A stretch of 64,000 bases of DNA from Heliocidaris tuberculata. Lineage: Eukaryota; Echinodermata; Echinoidea; Camarodonta; Echinometridae. Positions 1-13,115 of the stretch are shown here, in pieces. The stretch is from contig CM046832.1 in NCBI GenBank assembly GCA_025618425.1, positions 47,262,859 to 47,326,858 of the forward strand, given 5' to 3'. Below the pieces are notes generated by a model. The model did no database searches. It saw nothing but the letters and a program-made list of their open reading frames with translations, and was not told the DNA's origin. Position 1 is the first letter of the stretch, and each line of letters begins with the position of its first letter. The position numbers and the translations under genes were made by a program.

Positions 1-33
1 TTTCATATAGACTTGTCCTTTCCTCTTTTCCAG

Positions 34-863
34 CTAGGTGTGTCCTGTCTTCTACATCTTGACGGAAGGAATAAACATTTTGATTAAGCATTCCAAGTTT
101 GGAAAATATCTTGACACTATTTCAGGAGTTTTGGAGATACCAAATTAACATCATTTGAAAATGTCTAGGCCCATACCAAGGATAGATTATGAAGAAGAGT
201 CGCCGACTGACAAGCTGAAAAGGAAAGCCCTAGCTGATCCATATGTACCAGTTGGTAAGATTCTCAAATGATTTTATTATTGTAGACAAAAGAGAGATGC
301 AACAGATCCCCATTTTGTTTTGTACCACTTTCATTTTGACACAGGATGTTGTATTTTTCAGCATTGAATGTTTCACATTGAGACAAAAACAAAAAATTTT
401 AAAATTATTTTATAGTGTATGTATGCCTAAGATAATGTTTACCTGCCTGAAAACCGTCATTGTCTGATTCAGACAGAAATTTGACTTCTTTATTTCATTA
501 ATAAATTCCAGTAGAATTTCACTGAAATGCAGGTAGAACAAGATATTTGTTGCAAATGGAGAGATGTATTACTGGATGTACCTGAATTATAATATTACAG
601 TAATTATGTATGAAAATTAATTTCATGTAATCTTGTAATGTTTCATGTACTCCTTTCCCTTCAATTCCACCTGTACAGGTATCTTGGGATTCTGTGGTGC
701 CTTAGCCTGGGGTGCCTACTCGTACAAGAGCCGAGGGAACACATCAACATCCATCTTCCTGATGAGACTTCGAGTTGTTGCCCAGACTTGTGTCGTAGGA
801 GCTATGGCTATTGGAGCAGGAGTGACAATGATGAAAAGCTATTCATCGGAAAAGAAGACATAA
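34..863 (+). CDS. HIGD1A: HIG1 domain family protein (HIGD1A-like)
   Basis: Small inner-mitochondrial-membrane protein of the HIG1/Rcf1 family, which helps assemble or stabilise cytochrome c oxidase and respiratory supercomplexes. Two exons are visible. An acceptor AG at 32-33 starts an exon with 5' UTR; ATG is at 161 and the exon ends at 254 before GTAAGA. The second exon is 679-863, after ACAG, ending in TAA. The join (G|GT) gives 92 aa, the usual length for the family. The N-terminus is polar (MSRPIPRIDYEEESPTDKL), followed by two hydrophobic segments at about residues 30-48 and 62-83, separated by a basic loop. The conserved HIG1 core MRLRVVAQ lies just before the second helix. The acceptor upstream of the 5' UTR means at least one noncoding exon lies left of the window. 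Identity is firm at family level; assignment to 1A rather than another HIGD1 paralogue is inferred. Confidence 0.94.
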
Positions 864-3800
864 TCCCAGGAATGAAATGCGTTAAAATTATGTTAGAATT
901 GCCAAATCGAAAGAAAGAAAGAAAAGTAATGTTGCAAGCCTCATTTGTGTCACTAACTGCTAAAATGGGATGGCAGTATCAAGGTGTTCTTCTTTAGGGC
1001 CCTTGAAGTTTTCTGTCAATTTTTTATGTAAAATACCAGGGATCTATTGGATTTTTACCATAACCCTGTCTTTCTGAGTAGTGCAAAGGAAATCTCAGAA
1101 TTCACTTGCACATCTGTGCCATAATCAAATAAGCAGTGTAAAATACAATTTAAGGAAAACTTTTGCCTAAGAGTGAGTACATATCAATGATGTAGACTTA
1201 TCGGTTGATGCATTTAATTCCTTGCTTTGACAGCAATAATTTAAGTAATTAATTGTGATGAAATAGGGCTTTACTATCTATTATTTGCAAACTGATAAAA
1301 ACAGCAGTTATAGGGGTTAAACTCTTGTTATTGCCAGTAAAAATTGCATTGGCATAAAAATGAGGAAAGGCAGATCTTTTTGGCAAGGATTTATCTCATA
1401 TTCATTTAGGATGAAGAATACTGCAAATTGCAGTACTGTATCATCATCCTGTATGTTTTTGCCTCATGCACCACTAATTCACAAAGGTGGTTAGGCATTA
1501 TGCAAAATACTTGTTGACCTATTATGTATTTTGACATTAACCAGCTATTAGGATGGGAATCACGAATATTGTATTTGTGTATTTGTGTATTTGCATGACA
1601 GAGAAATTGAAATGATGAAATCATAGGTTTTTATTGTTTTACATTGTGTTCTTCCAGGCACATTACAGGGAAGCATTTTTTTTTTTTTAATATTTTTTTA
1701 GAGTGCTTGATTTTGCTTGATTTTGCTTTCTTTTACTATTGATTACTTCAAAAAGTTTTAAATTTCTGTGCAAGAAACTGAAATTTGTTTAAAGCACAAT
1801 TACATTGATATTTCATCTATTTTTCTTGCCGAGATTATGATATGCCCCCTCTAAATTGTGACAAAGGGAATTCTAATAGAAGTCAGATAAGTAACCTGAA
1901 ATATTGTAATATATCTTTACTGCGTGGAAGCCATACATGCAGCATACAACTTGAAAATTTATCTGTACATGAGACGGGTTGCCTGAAATGAGGCATTTTC
2001 CTAGATAGTGGCAAAAGGCAGTCTGAGAAGACTTTCGAACATGGATGATTGTTTTTGCAGTAATCAAATAGTTTCAGAATTTCTGTGAAATGAGACCAAA
2101 CATAAGCATTTAAGATTGCAGGTTGCATTGAAGAAAATATATTGAGAATTCAAAGTCGGAATTAACGATGTATTTGGCTGAAATAAGATTGTTTTACATG
2201 TACAATGTTTTGTCAACATGTCATGTTTTAATGTTGCGAGTTTGGTTTTGTCATTAGTATGCCGTTTGATTTTATTCTAACTGTATAACATACTGTGTGT
2301 ATGACTGAGTATATTCATATTGAAAGTTCCTGTTAAAGAGGAATAGAAATATGGTTTGCAGTGAGGAAGAAATTCTCTTGATACAGCTGAATGGAAGTTG
2401 ATTTCTAATTTATTTGATCTAATCATCTTGTAAAATGTATAGGATTTATAAATAGTGTGTAACAATGTAATTGTTACAGAATGAGAAATATTTTGATATT
2501 TAATTGGAGAAATAGCTCTTTGATTTTAATCATAGTTTTGCCAATACTGAATTTTCAGCTGCTGATGATTATCAAGAGAAAAATAATAAATTGGGTTTTG
2601 CTGTTTGGGGTGCTCTTTAACTTTCAGTTATGCAATGCTAAAGAATTGTTGCAAAGAGCAGGGTAAAATCTGTGATTAATCATGCTTCGTTTAGAACTTC
2701 AGATCAAACAACCTAACCCACTTGATATTTTATATAATTTTACATCATCTATACTGGAAAGCAGGATCTATGAAGGGTACAGTACATTAGATGGAATATT
2801 ATGAACATGAACTTTGGACTTGAACTTTGTTTTCCATTCAAATGAAATTCTGCATTGAGCTGGCAATCTCAGCCAATGGAAATGGCCAATGCTACACGAA
2901 TATTAGATTTGCTGTGCAAAGGTAGAGAGCAGTTTTAAATGTATCTGAAAAGAATAAGGGACAAGGAGGCCTGTTATGATGAAATATATATATGACTTCG
3001 AGTACACAAAATTTCAACACGCATTGTGAAACCCATGGAAATTTAAAGATGAGACAAGTTTTTGTGTTGTCCAGTAGTTTGCAATATGTGTATCAACTAT
3101 TGACTTCACTTAGCAGGCTTTACCTGTGATTGTATTTTTATACAATATGCCTCTATAGCTGTTTAAACCAAAGAGTATGTTCACATTTTTTAATGCTAGT
3201 ATATCTTTACTTGTATATTTATGTGCATATGGTATAAACTAGAGAGCTATTGACATGAAAACGTTCAGTTTTCTTTTCTTTTATCTGTCATGAATGAGGG
3301 GGGGGGGGGGGTGGAATAAAACAAGGGGTCAGTGTCCAAGTGAGCTTCTGTGATGTGAGAGAGAGGGAGAGGTTGAGAGATTTTAGAACCAGAGTGCTAA
3401 CTGTGTCGTGAGAACTGGTCCTTAGATTTCAAAAATTTTATCCAATAGAAAAGGTTCATTTAGAGGTAATTTCGAGTGATGCCTCCACTATATACATGTC
3501 TCAAAGGAAGCAAATCACTTAAAAGACGGGTGAATAGGAGGACAGAAAAGAGCAAGAGAATGAGAGATTTTCTTTGAACTTTATATCTTCCAATATTCAA
3601 ACCTATTTCCTTTTGAACTGGCCCTACACATCGACCCCTTTTGTCCCAGCAAATTAATCCTATGGATCTAAAATTTTTGTACTGTACCTCTCCAATAAAT
3701 TTAGCTACTTGGAAAGTAACAAGCCAAATGAAAAATCTGACACCATGGAAAATTACACAAAAATGACTAGAAAATTTATTTGATTGCTATAAAATAAACC

Positions 3801-6800
3801 AAATATCATGATGCATGCTCACATACTAGATGTCCTACACCAATGAGGATAATATACACAATCTACATGCAGTTATGACTTTAAGTAATTTAAATTGCGT
3901 ATGCATCATTCTAGCTGTAGATGACTGATATACTTGAAGAGGAATTGTATTTTCAGGGCATTTTTAAAATTCTACTTGTTATTCCAATGCAAACATGTGA
4001 AGGAAATCTTACAGCAGAGATCAATCCATTCAACAGCATGCCTTTGTTAATCTGTCGGACCTCGATGAAAAATGAATATGGCTACATTGTATTATTCTTT
4101 AAATATTTAAGAACAGTAACAGAAAAAGTAAATGTATACCGAAACATATCAATTCACAATCTTAAGTAGTGATATGATGTAATTTGCCACTGCTGTTAAA
4201 CAAACGCCAAAGTGATACTCTTAGAATAAAACCAACTTCCTTCACAGGAAATGTTCCATCATATACTAGATCCAATCAAAATTTTTGAAAAATCTGATAA
4301 AAAAATTATCTTAGATAACTGCTATCACCACTCGTGATTAAGGAGAAATGGGATAATTTTCAGTTCACAGAAAAAACACCTTAAGATGATTAGCAAATAC
4401 TAACAAAATCATATATTGGTAGATCATCATAATGAGATGATTTATAAATGAAATTTACAAAATAGCACCATAGAAATAGCTCTTCACATAGAGGCTACTG
4501 CTGTATTTACTAAAGGCATAATACACCTTATTCTTGCGAATAGCTGTGCCCCATGCAAGATCATTTGAAAAATTACATCAATTTTCTTTCAATCGTATAC
4601 GACATATAAAGTTCCATTCCATAAAATGACAAAGATGTTCACAAAAACAGACGTTAAAAATCCTAATATTAATTTCAGTTTGTGGTTTGTGATAATGCTC
4701 TTGAGCTTAATTTCTTATTATCATATTTCTCAAACCATGATGTCAGTATCATATTTTGGAGTCAAGTTTCATTTTTCAATACACTACTTTATTACTGCAG
4801 CAGTATTCTGGTTGCAAATTATGATATTAGCTGCAACAACTACAACTACAACAATTACAGTCATGACAACTTCAGTAATACTGCTGACTGAATAAAGGGA
4901 TTTTTTAAAATCGCTATATCATTTACATAATTTTAATGAAACAAACTTCTAAATGAACAATATAGCATGCACAAAGACAGGCAAACAATAAATATTGCTA
5001 CAATATGACAGCTAGCAAGCCTAGCAAACTCAATAATTTAAGTTAGGAATCTACAAATATTTACATACAGTTTTTAAGAAAAACAGCATAAAAACTGATC
5101 AGTTATCTTCTCCAGGCTAATTTATCCACGTAGGATCATGTATTAATCAATATTTAATCAATATTTGTAGGGCACTATTCAAAATCATTAAACATATTGA
5201 ATCAATATTATCCTTCCATATGACAAAAAGCTATATGCCATGCAATATAAAATACTCTGTGAAATTTCTCAGGGATAAATTTCTTCATATAGTACTTATA
5301 AAGTGCCCAGTCATACAAATGGTCGACTTTCAGCAGAGCGGAGGGTATCATGAGATTTTCAATGTGGCAGCATTAATAATTATGCAAGGCAAAGGCCTCT
5401 GTCAAATTCAAACTCAAAATGTATGTAGCTTAATTATTCCCATACAACAAATGCAATTTGTTCTTTATATTAAATAACATCAAAGATAAAGCTAGATCGT
5501 ACCTAACATCATTGCTGCATAGCATTTCAATGGTATATAAAACATGATAATTTCCAGTATGCTACGCACTTCAACTTTATGTTTTGTAAAAATCATAAAT
5601 AACTGAAGATAAACAAATACCAAAATATTTATGAATATTTGAACAATGAGTCTATAAATGTGATATATTACATGATAATTTGCTTTCATCAATTACCTAA
5701 AAAAAAACCTGGTTCATCTGAAATATAATAAAACAAGGAAGCACAAGACCCTTCATTTTGATAAAAGTGAAATACAAATATATATTTTCTGTATTCTGAA
5801 GAACTAAGTCCACTTTATACATGTACCTTTGTAAAAGATTAAATACAAAACACACAAAATCATAGAAATGAAGCATAATGTACTACAACAACATATTATA
5901 GTAAACTTCACGTCCTCTAACTTACTTCTAGTTTTATTTAAGTTAAAGTGAGTCCTTAAATTGTACATAGATATTTTCTCAATCAATATAATTAGGGAAC
6001 AAGAAAACAAAGACATTATCATATCACAAGGCAAGTCATTGACAAAGAAGATGCTGAGATGAAAGGGAAAAATCACTCAAAACTGATGCAAATAAATATT
6101 ATCAAGGTAAATATAAATCTTAAGAAAATATAGATTGCCATTTGATTTATAAATAGAAAATGACAGAAGGAAAGTGGAAAAAATATTAGAGATACAATGG
6201 CAGGAACTGTAAAGAGATACAGAAAAAATGGGAGAGAGGGAAAGAGAGAGTGAGAGAGAAAGATAGAGAAAAAAAAAATACATAGATACGGCAATCAGAG
6301 ACAGAGTGAACATTTGCAGGGAAAATATACTCAGAAAGCCTGTGCGTGGCTTTATAAAGAATTGTCGTCTTTCTCATTTCAATTTGGCACTTCTCACCTT
6401 ACTGCTAAAGAAATCACTAACTTTCTCAGGGTTATTTTGCTCACAAAAATGTCAATTTTGAACAGACTGCATCATTGAGAGTTTATGTCTACCCTTGTCC
6501 TCCCAGTTTATACCCATTTGTCTTCAACCAATTTCTCTAATATACAACTCATCTAATTCCATTTCATTTATAATCCAGTTGGTGTAACTACCATTCCGTC
6601 TTGTGACCATTAAGACTCCTTATAATTTTCTTATCTACCACCATTTGGTCTAGTCATGCTAAGTGATTATGAGAATTGGGCACCTACCAATTGGTCAGTA
6701 TACAAAATATCTTAAGACCAACTGGTCATTTCACCTCATTACTTCTTAGACTAATTTACTGTTATACAAGAAGATCATAGCATGGTTACACTCAAACTGA

Positions 6801-6840
6801 GGTTAAACCTTGCTATTAAAGGTGGAACATTTTAAAATTA
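864..6840. other. HIGD1/RSU1 convergent intergenic region
   Basis: About 6 kb of AT-rich DNA between the convergent HIGD1 and RSU1 genes. It should contain both 3' UTRs; a minus-strand AATAAA near 5935 could serve RSU1. A 14-base G run lies at 3298-3311 and a GA-rich purine tract at about 6230-6275. Open frames here are short, overlap on both strands and resemble no protein family I recognise. Confidence 0.5.
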
Positions 6841-6854
6841 GACCAAGTGGTGAT

Positions 6855-6948
6855 AGACAAAGTGGCAATCTGCTGTCCTGTCTCATATATTGTTCTAAAA
6901 TGAGATGTTCAATCAAGGCTTTACTTCTTGCCATAGATCTCCCATGCA
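6855..6948 (-). pseudogene. Duplicated remnant of the RSU1 terminal exon
   Basis: This stretch repeats the region around the RSU1 stop codon (7108-7182) with roughly 85% identity by eye. Read on the minus strand it preserves the codons for EIYGKK followed by a different stop (TAA at 6921-6923 instead of TGA). The sequence upstream of these codons no longer matches the true exon and there is no obvious acceptor immediately before it. It is most simply a small local duplication of the exon end plus 3' UTR. An alternative last exon is possible but unsupported. Confidence 0.55.
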
Positions 6949-7158
6949 TTCGATTATTTTGAAATTAGACCAAGAGGCTATACGTTCCACAAAACCATCG
7001 TAAGTACAAGTTCGCCCACATCCTATTGAAATTCATATCAACTTTAATACAGGCATTTCAATGGGATGTTGCCAATCTTGTACTTGTGGCGGTTTCATGA
7101 AACACTGCCAAAGTGGCAATCTACTGTCCCGTCTACCATGAGATGTTCAATGAAGGCT

Positions 7159-10100
7159 TCATTTCTTGCCGTAGATCTCCCTCCTGCTAATCTTCTTTGC
7201 CTTGGCATTGGTCTTAGGAGGCGGTGCTGCTCCTGCTTGTACATGTCTGCCATACAAACTAAGAAATGGGAAGAGGACACAGGGAATACTTTGAGGCACA
7301 GATCAAGAAGCTACCAAAATACCAACGTAAAAAAAATATTTCTTATTCAAACTACCGAAAAATACATGTTTTGGATACAACTTGAGTGTAGCTTTACATT
7401 TTGTCATGCAACATAACTTATCAATTTTTTTCATACAAAATGCACCTTCTTTAACATGTATATACATATAACAATCTTTGAATAAATGTATACATTATAC
7501 ATGATTACACTTGAATAATCATATTTATACAAGATCAGAAAACAAAAACTTAATTGATGATTGAACCATTCATGTATATTATGGAATTTAACGATATAGT
7601 TCATCCAGTTCCAGCTTGCAACCAAATGTACCAAATCGCAAAATCTCATATGGTCACCACATGACCAACTCAACTAGCAATATAGCATCAACAAAAAAAA
7701 AAAATTATGCTAGTCATCTAAAGCTCAATTTACATGTTTTTCTGTGCTTTTGCAGAGTTTAGACTTTCTCTTTGTTAAAGGATTAAATGAGTTTGGATAC
7801 TTACTACTTGTATGTTTCTGATCTGATGTAGTCAAAGACATGTGACACGCCTACTTGGAACTGGTCAGCAATGGGTGGTACCCAAGGGTTGTTCTCTGCT
7901 TTCATGATGTTCCTTCCAGTGTACAGATCCAGTTTACCTGAAATACATGATCCACAACATTATCAAGGAATTAGGTAAATGTACAATGTCTGGCGTGGAA
8001 AATGGAAAAATTTTAAACTTGCACTGTTGTTTATCTTTCTTATGAAAGTAGACTCAGCAAGCTATCCCCGGGCAAGCTGGCTTCGATGGTTTGATGGCTA
8101 GGGGCAATTGCTGAGGAAGTAAACCTTACATAGACATGCTATATAATTTATTTAAAATCTATTATAAATGTAGGGAACCGAAATGTTCCAAGATCCTGTT
8201 ATGAAAATGAAATAATAGCCGGTACATTTCACCCTGAAAATAATGAAACAAGTGAATGAGTAAATTACGCAATGCGTAATAAATGTCCCCGCCGGAAGTG
8301 CAGATCTGTGGAAATTAACTAGCCTGAACCTTAAAACTTCAGTGAAAAACTTTAGTGAATAAAATAATAATGTTACTGCATGCAAAAGAAGAGAATACCA
8401 ACAATGCATGTATACAACTGAAATATAAAACATGAAAACATTATGAACCTTCAGCCATTTTGAATAAATTTGCATAAATTTGCATGAATAATGAATTTCA
8501 AAATTCTGTGTAGAAGTTTGGAAGCCCCCACCCAGCCCTATCAGATAAAACAATCGGAATCAAAATCCGATGTGAAATTGAGGAGAAGTAGCATTTTTCG
8601 TCAATTTTGAATAAATTTGCATAAATTTGCATAATTAATGAATTTCAAAATTCTGTGTAGAAGTTTGGAAGCCCCCACCCAGCCCTATCAGATAAAACAA
8701 TCGGAATCAAAATCCGATGTGAAATAGAGGAGAAGTAGCATTTTTCGTCAATTTTGAATAAATTTGCATAAATTTGCATAATTAATGAATTTCAAAATTC
8801 TGTGTAGAAGTTTGGAAGCCCCCACCCAGCCCTATCAGATAAAACAATAGGAATCAAAATCCGATGTGAAATTGAGGAGAAGTAGCATTTTTCGTCAATT
8901 TTGAATAAATTTGCATAAATTTGCATAATTAATGAATTTCAAAATTCTGTGTAGAAGTTTGGAAGCCCCCACCCAGCCCTATCAGATAAAACAATCGGAA
9001 TCAAAATCCGATGTGAAATAGAGGAGAAGTAGCATTTTTCGTCAATTTTGAATAAATTTGCATAAATTTGCATAATTAATGAATTTCAAAATTCTGTGTA
9101 GAAGTTTGGAAGCCCCCACCCAGCCCTATCAGATAAAACAATAGGAATCAAAATCCGATGTGAAATTGAGGAGAAGTAGCATTTTTCGTCAATTTTGAAT
9201 AAATTTGCATAAATTTGCATAATTAATGAATTTCAAAATTCTGTGTAGAAGTTTGGAAGCCCCCACCCAGCCCTATCAGATAAAACAATCGGAATCAAAA
9301 TCCGATGTGAAATAGAGGAGAAGTAGCATTTTTCGTCAATTTTGAATAAATTTGCATAAATTTGCATAATTAATGAATTTCAAAATTCTGTGTAGAAGTT
9401 TGGAAGCCCCCACCCAGCCCTATCAGATAAAACAATAGGAATCAAAATCCGACGTGAAATTGAGGAGAAGTAGCATTTTTCGTCAATTTTGAATAAATTT
9501 GCATAAATTTGCATAATTAATGAATTTCAAAATACTGTGTAGAAGTTTGGAAGCCCCCACCCAGCCCTATCAGATAAAACAATAGGAATCAAAATCCGAT
9601 GTGAAATTGAGGAGAAGTAGCATTTTTCGTCAATTTTGAATAAATTTGCATAAATTTGCATAATTAATGAATTTCAAAATTCTGTGTAGAAGTTTGGAAG
9701 CCCCCACCCAGCCCTATCAGATAAAACAATCGGAATCAAAATCCGATGTGAAATAGAGGAGAAGTAGCATTTTTCGTCAATTTTGAATAAATTTGCATAA
9801 ATTTGCATAATTAATGAATTTCAAAATTCTGTGTAGAAGTTTGGAAGCCCCCACCCAGCCCTATCAGATAAAACAATAGGAATCAAAATCCGATGTGAAA
9901 TTGAGGAGAAGTAGCATTTTTCGTCAATTTTGAATAAATTTGCATAAATTTGCATAATTAATGAATTTCAAAATTCTGTGTAGAAGTTTGGAAGCCCCCA
10001 CCCAGCCCTATCAGATAAAACAATCGGAATCAAAATCCGATGTGAAATAGAGGAGAAGTAGCATTTTTCGTCAATTTTGAATAAATTTGCATAAATTTGC

Positions 10101-13046
10101 ATAATTAATGAATTTCAAAATTCTGTGTAGCAGTTTGATAGCCCCCACCCAGCCCTATCAGATAAAACAATCGGAATCAAAATCCGATGTGAAATAGAGG
10201 AGAAGTAGCATTTTTCGTCAATTTTGAATAAATTTGCATAAATTTGCATAATTAATGAATTTCAAAATTCTGTGCAGAAGTTTGGAAGCCCCCACCCAGC
10301 CCTATCAGATAAAACAATCGGAATCAAAATCCGATGTGAAATAGAGGAGAAGTAGCATTTTTCGTCAATTTTGAATAAATTTGCATAAATTTGCATAATT
10401 AATGAATTTCAAAATTCTGTGTAGAAGTTTGGAAGCCCCCACCCAGCCCAATCAGATAAAACAATCAGAATCAAAATCGGCCAAGAAATGACGGAGAAGT
10501 AGCATTTTCTAACATTTGAGCACACACGGACAGACGGACGGACGGACACACACACACACACACACATGCACACACAAACGGAGCCCGTTTCATAGTCCCC
10601 TCGCGAACTTCGTTCGGCGGGGACAATAAATAATTGTTTTAATGCAGTTAATGCAGTTATAACAAATTTCAAAATTATTGATGAAAATACACGGCAATCC
10701 ATTTCTTGCACTGATTGCCTCTCTTAAGATTATATTTATCTTAATTAAAATAAGATACTGAGAAGAGTTTTTCCTCATTATGAACACAACGTGTGCTGCA
10801 GTCTATCACGTAAGCATTTTTTTTTTCTACCACAAAGAAAGTCCACATGTAAGTCTGGAAATGAATACATTTCCAGTTTTGTGCAGGAATACAACAAATC
10901 ATCTACTATCCTTTCCATCATCGTTATTTCTCAGCTCTGCATTTGAAACATATTGCCTGATGAGAGCAAAAAGGGGCATTCACTCATATACTGTTACATG
11001 GAGCTATCGCCCTTCTGGTTCTCACCAGACAATATACAATGTATATTTGTTATACTTACCCAGCTCTGGAGGCAGAACAGTGATTCTGTTGCCTTGAATA
11101 TGAAGCTCTTTGAGCTTGGACAGCTGTCCAATGGCCTTAGGAAGAGCGATCAGATCGTTGTCTCTTACAGCCAGCTATATGTGGGTAGACAAGGAAATAT
11201 TTGACTTCTCATTTATCAGCAAGAAGAATGAAATTTAAAAAATGCATAGTGGATTACTTGGTTTAATATTGGTGAAGACTCTTGACTCTCATATATAAGA
11301 TGTCCAGGGTTCAATCCTTGCTCAGTGCCTACATGCTTGGACAAGACATTTTACCCACATATTTATGTCACTTTCAACCCAGGTAGGTGTAAATGGGTAC
11401 CTGGCAACGTTGCCAGATCTAGCATAATTCTGCTTTTTGGCATAATTCTGACCGCTTTAGCATATAGCATTGCCATTATTCTTAGCATAATTTGACACAA
11501 TTTAGCAGAATTCTAGCAGAATTCTGGTGTTTTTTTTTTGCTTGTCAGAGAATTTTTGAGTAAAAAGACCCCCAAGAAATGCTGATAACCCTTTTTTTTT
11601 GCTTGTCAGAGAATTTTTGAGTAAAAAGTCCCCCCCCCCCCCCAAATGGTGATAACCTTTTTTCTTTTTTTTTATTTAGCAGAATTTTTTCGCTGCTCTC
11701 TAGCATAAGTCCATTTTTAACGCTGGTCACACTGGTACCTGGAAATGACAGAGGTAATAATAAAAGCAGGGCCCTATGGAAGAGCAATATTAATACTAGT
11801 GGGACTACCTTTGGTAAATAAGAGCATATTATCATTACATTATTAGAATACAGGTAGATTATAGAATGTCACAGGTACATTCACAGATGAAAAATTATAT
11901 AACAGCATGTTACATATAAATAAAGTTCATAAACTAAGAAGAAAATATAAATACCAGTATTAGGAATTGCAAAATAGTTTTAAAAAGTACAGCAAAGAAT
12001 TATGATGAGATAAACCCAAGCTAATCAATAGGAAGCTTTCAATGAAAAGACAAAGCTGTAGTCAAAGAGGTTAACTTTTATTTTCTAACAACATAAATGC
12101 TGAAAAATCACATTTACATGTAGATGCTTGCTATGATTACATAATCATGACTGATTTTTGGCCCTTCAAGCTATCCCATTAAAAAACAACAAACAATAAT
12201 TATGGGTTGTTTATTACTCACCACTTCCAGCTTGCTGAGTTGACCAACTTCTTCTGGAAGCAACTCAAAATCATTGTCACTCAAATAAAGAGCCCTCAAA
12301 GTATCTAAAATTTAGAAGATGACCAGGCATAAAAATCCATTTAGCAATTTAGCAGAAAAAAGTAACATAAAAGTAAATCAAAAAGTCAAAATAATTTTGA
12401 CAGATCATTAAAAAACTGATAGTCAATAAAGTAAAAGCAAAAGCATTAAATCAAGCCCATGTTACAGTTCTACTCATGTCACTGCAACAACAACAACAAC
12501 AAAATGATATGAAATATAATTTATGTTATCAATTTAAGAAATTATTTGTAGACAGAGAAAGTTTTGAGGAATATAATGATGGAGTAATAATGAAATGTTA
12601 TGTAAGAAGAATAACAAAAAAGAAAAGAGCACAAACCCTTTCGAGACAATTGACCACATTTTGTGGTTTGGCTCAATAACTTTTGATTCAGAGTCCTGAA
12701 AAATATACCAGATACATGAGCAGAAAGAGCAAAAATTTCTGCAGACACTATGTCTATTTTTGTTACATGACCATATTGCGTTTAATCCCAGGAATTTTAA
12801 AAAGGTGAAGAAGCTTTAAAATCCTTCAATTGGCAACACATTGAGAGGTTCAAAATCATTGTTTTTTTATCCAAATTGGCAACTTTTTCAACTTTTCGAC
12901 AATTCTTTTAACCATGTATATTGTTTTCAAAGACATTACCCCTTATTACAATCTTGTAGCACTAAAAGAAAAATATTATTGTTGCCAATTTGAAGAAGAA
13001 AATGTGATCAATTTAGCCCTTAAATAATTCCTGTCCTAAAAGGGTT

Positions 13047-13115
<69 letters not shown>

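Noticed and set aside
638..997. 119-codon frame overlapping HIGD1 exon 2
   Set aside because: It is an alternative-frame shadow of the HIGD1 exon, which matches a known family and joins in phase to exon 1.
8456..10515. CRISPR-like array of regular direct repeats
   Set aside because: Units are contiguous 147-bp repeats without unique spacers, in a eukaryotic intron; it is a minisatellite inside a transposon.
11290..11330. tRNA gene suggested by the GGTTCAATCC B box
   Set aside because: No cloverleaf or A box could be built; the context is a SINE body.
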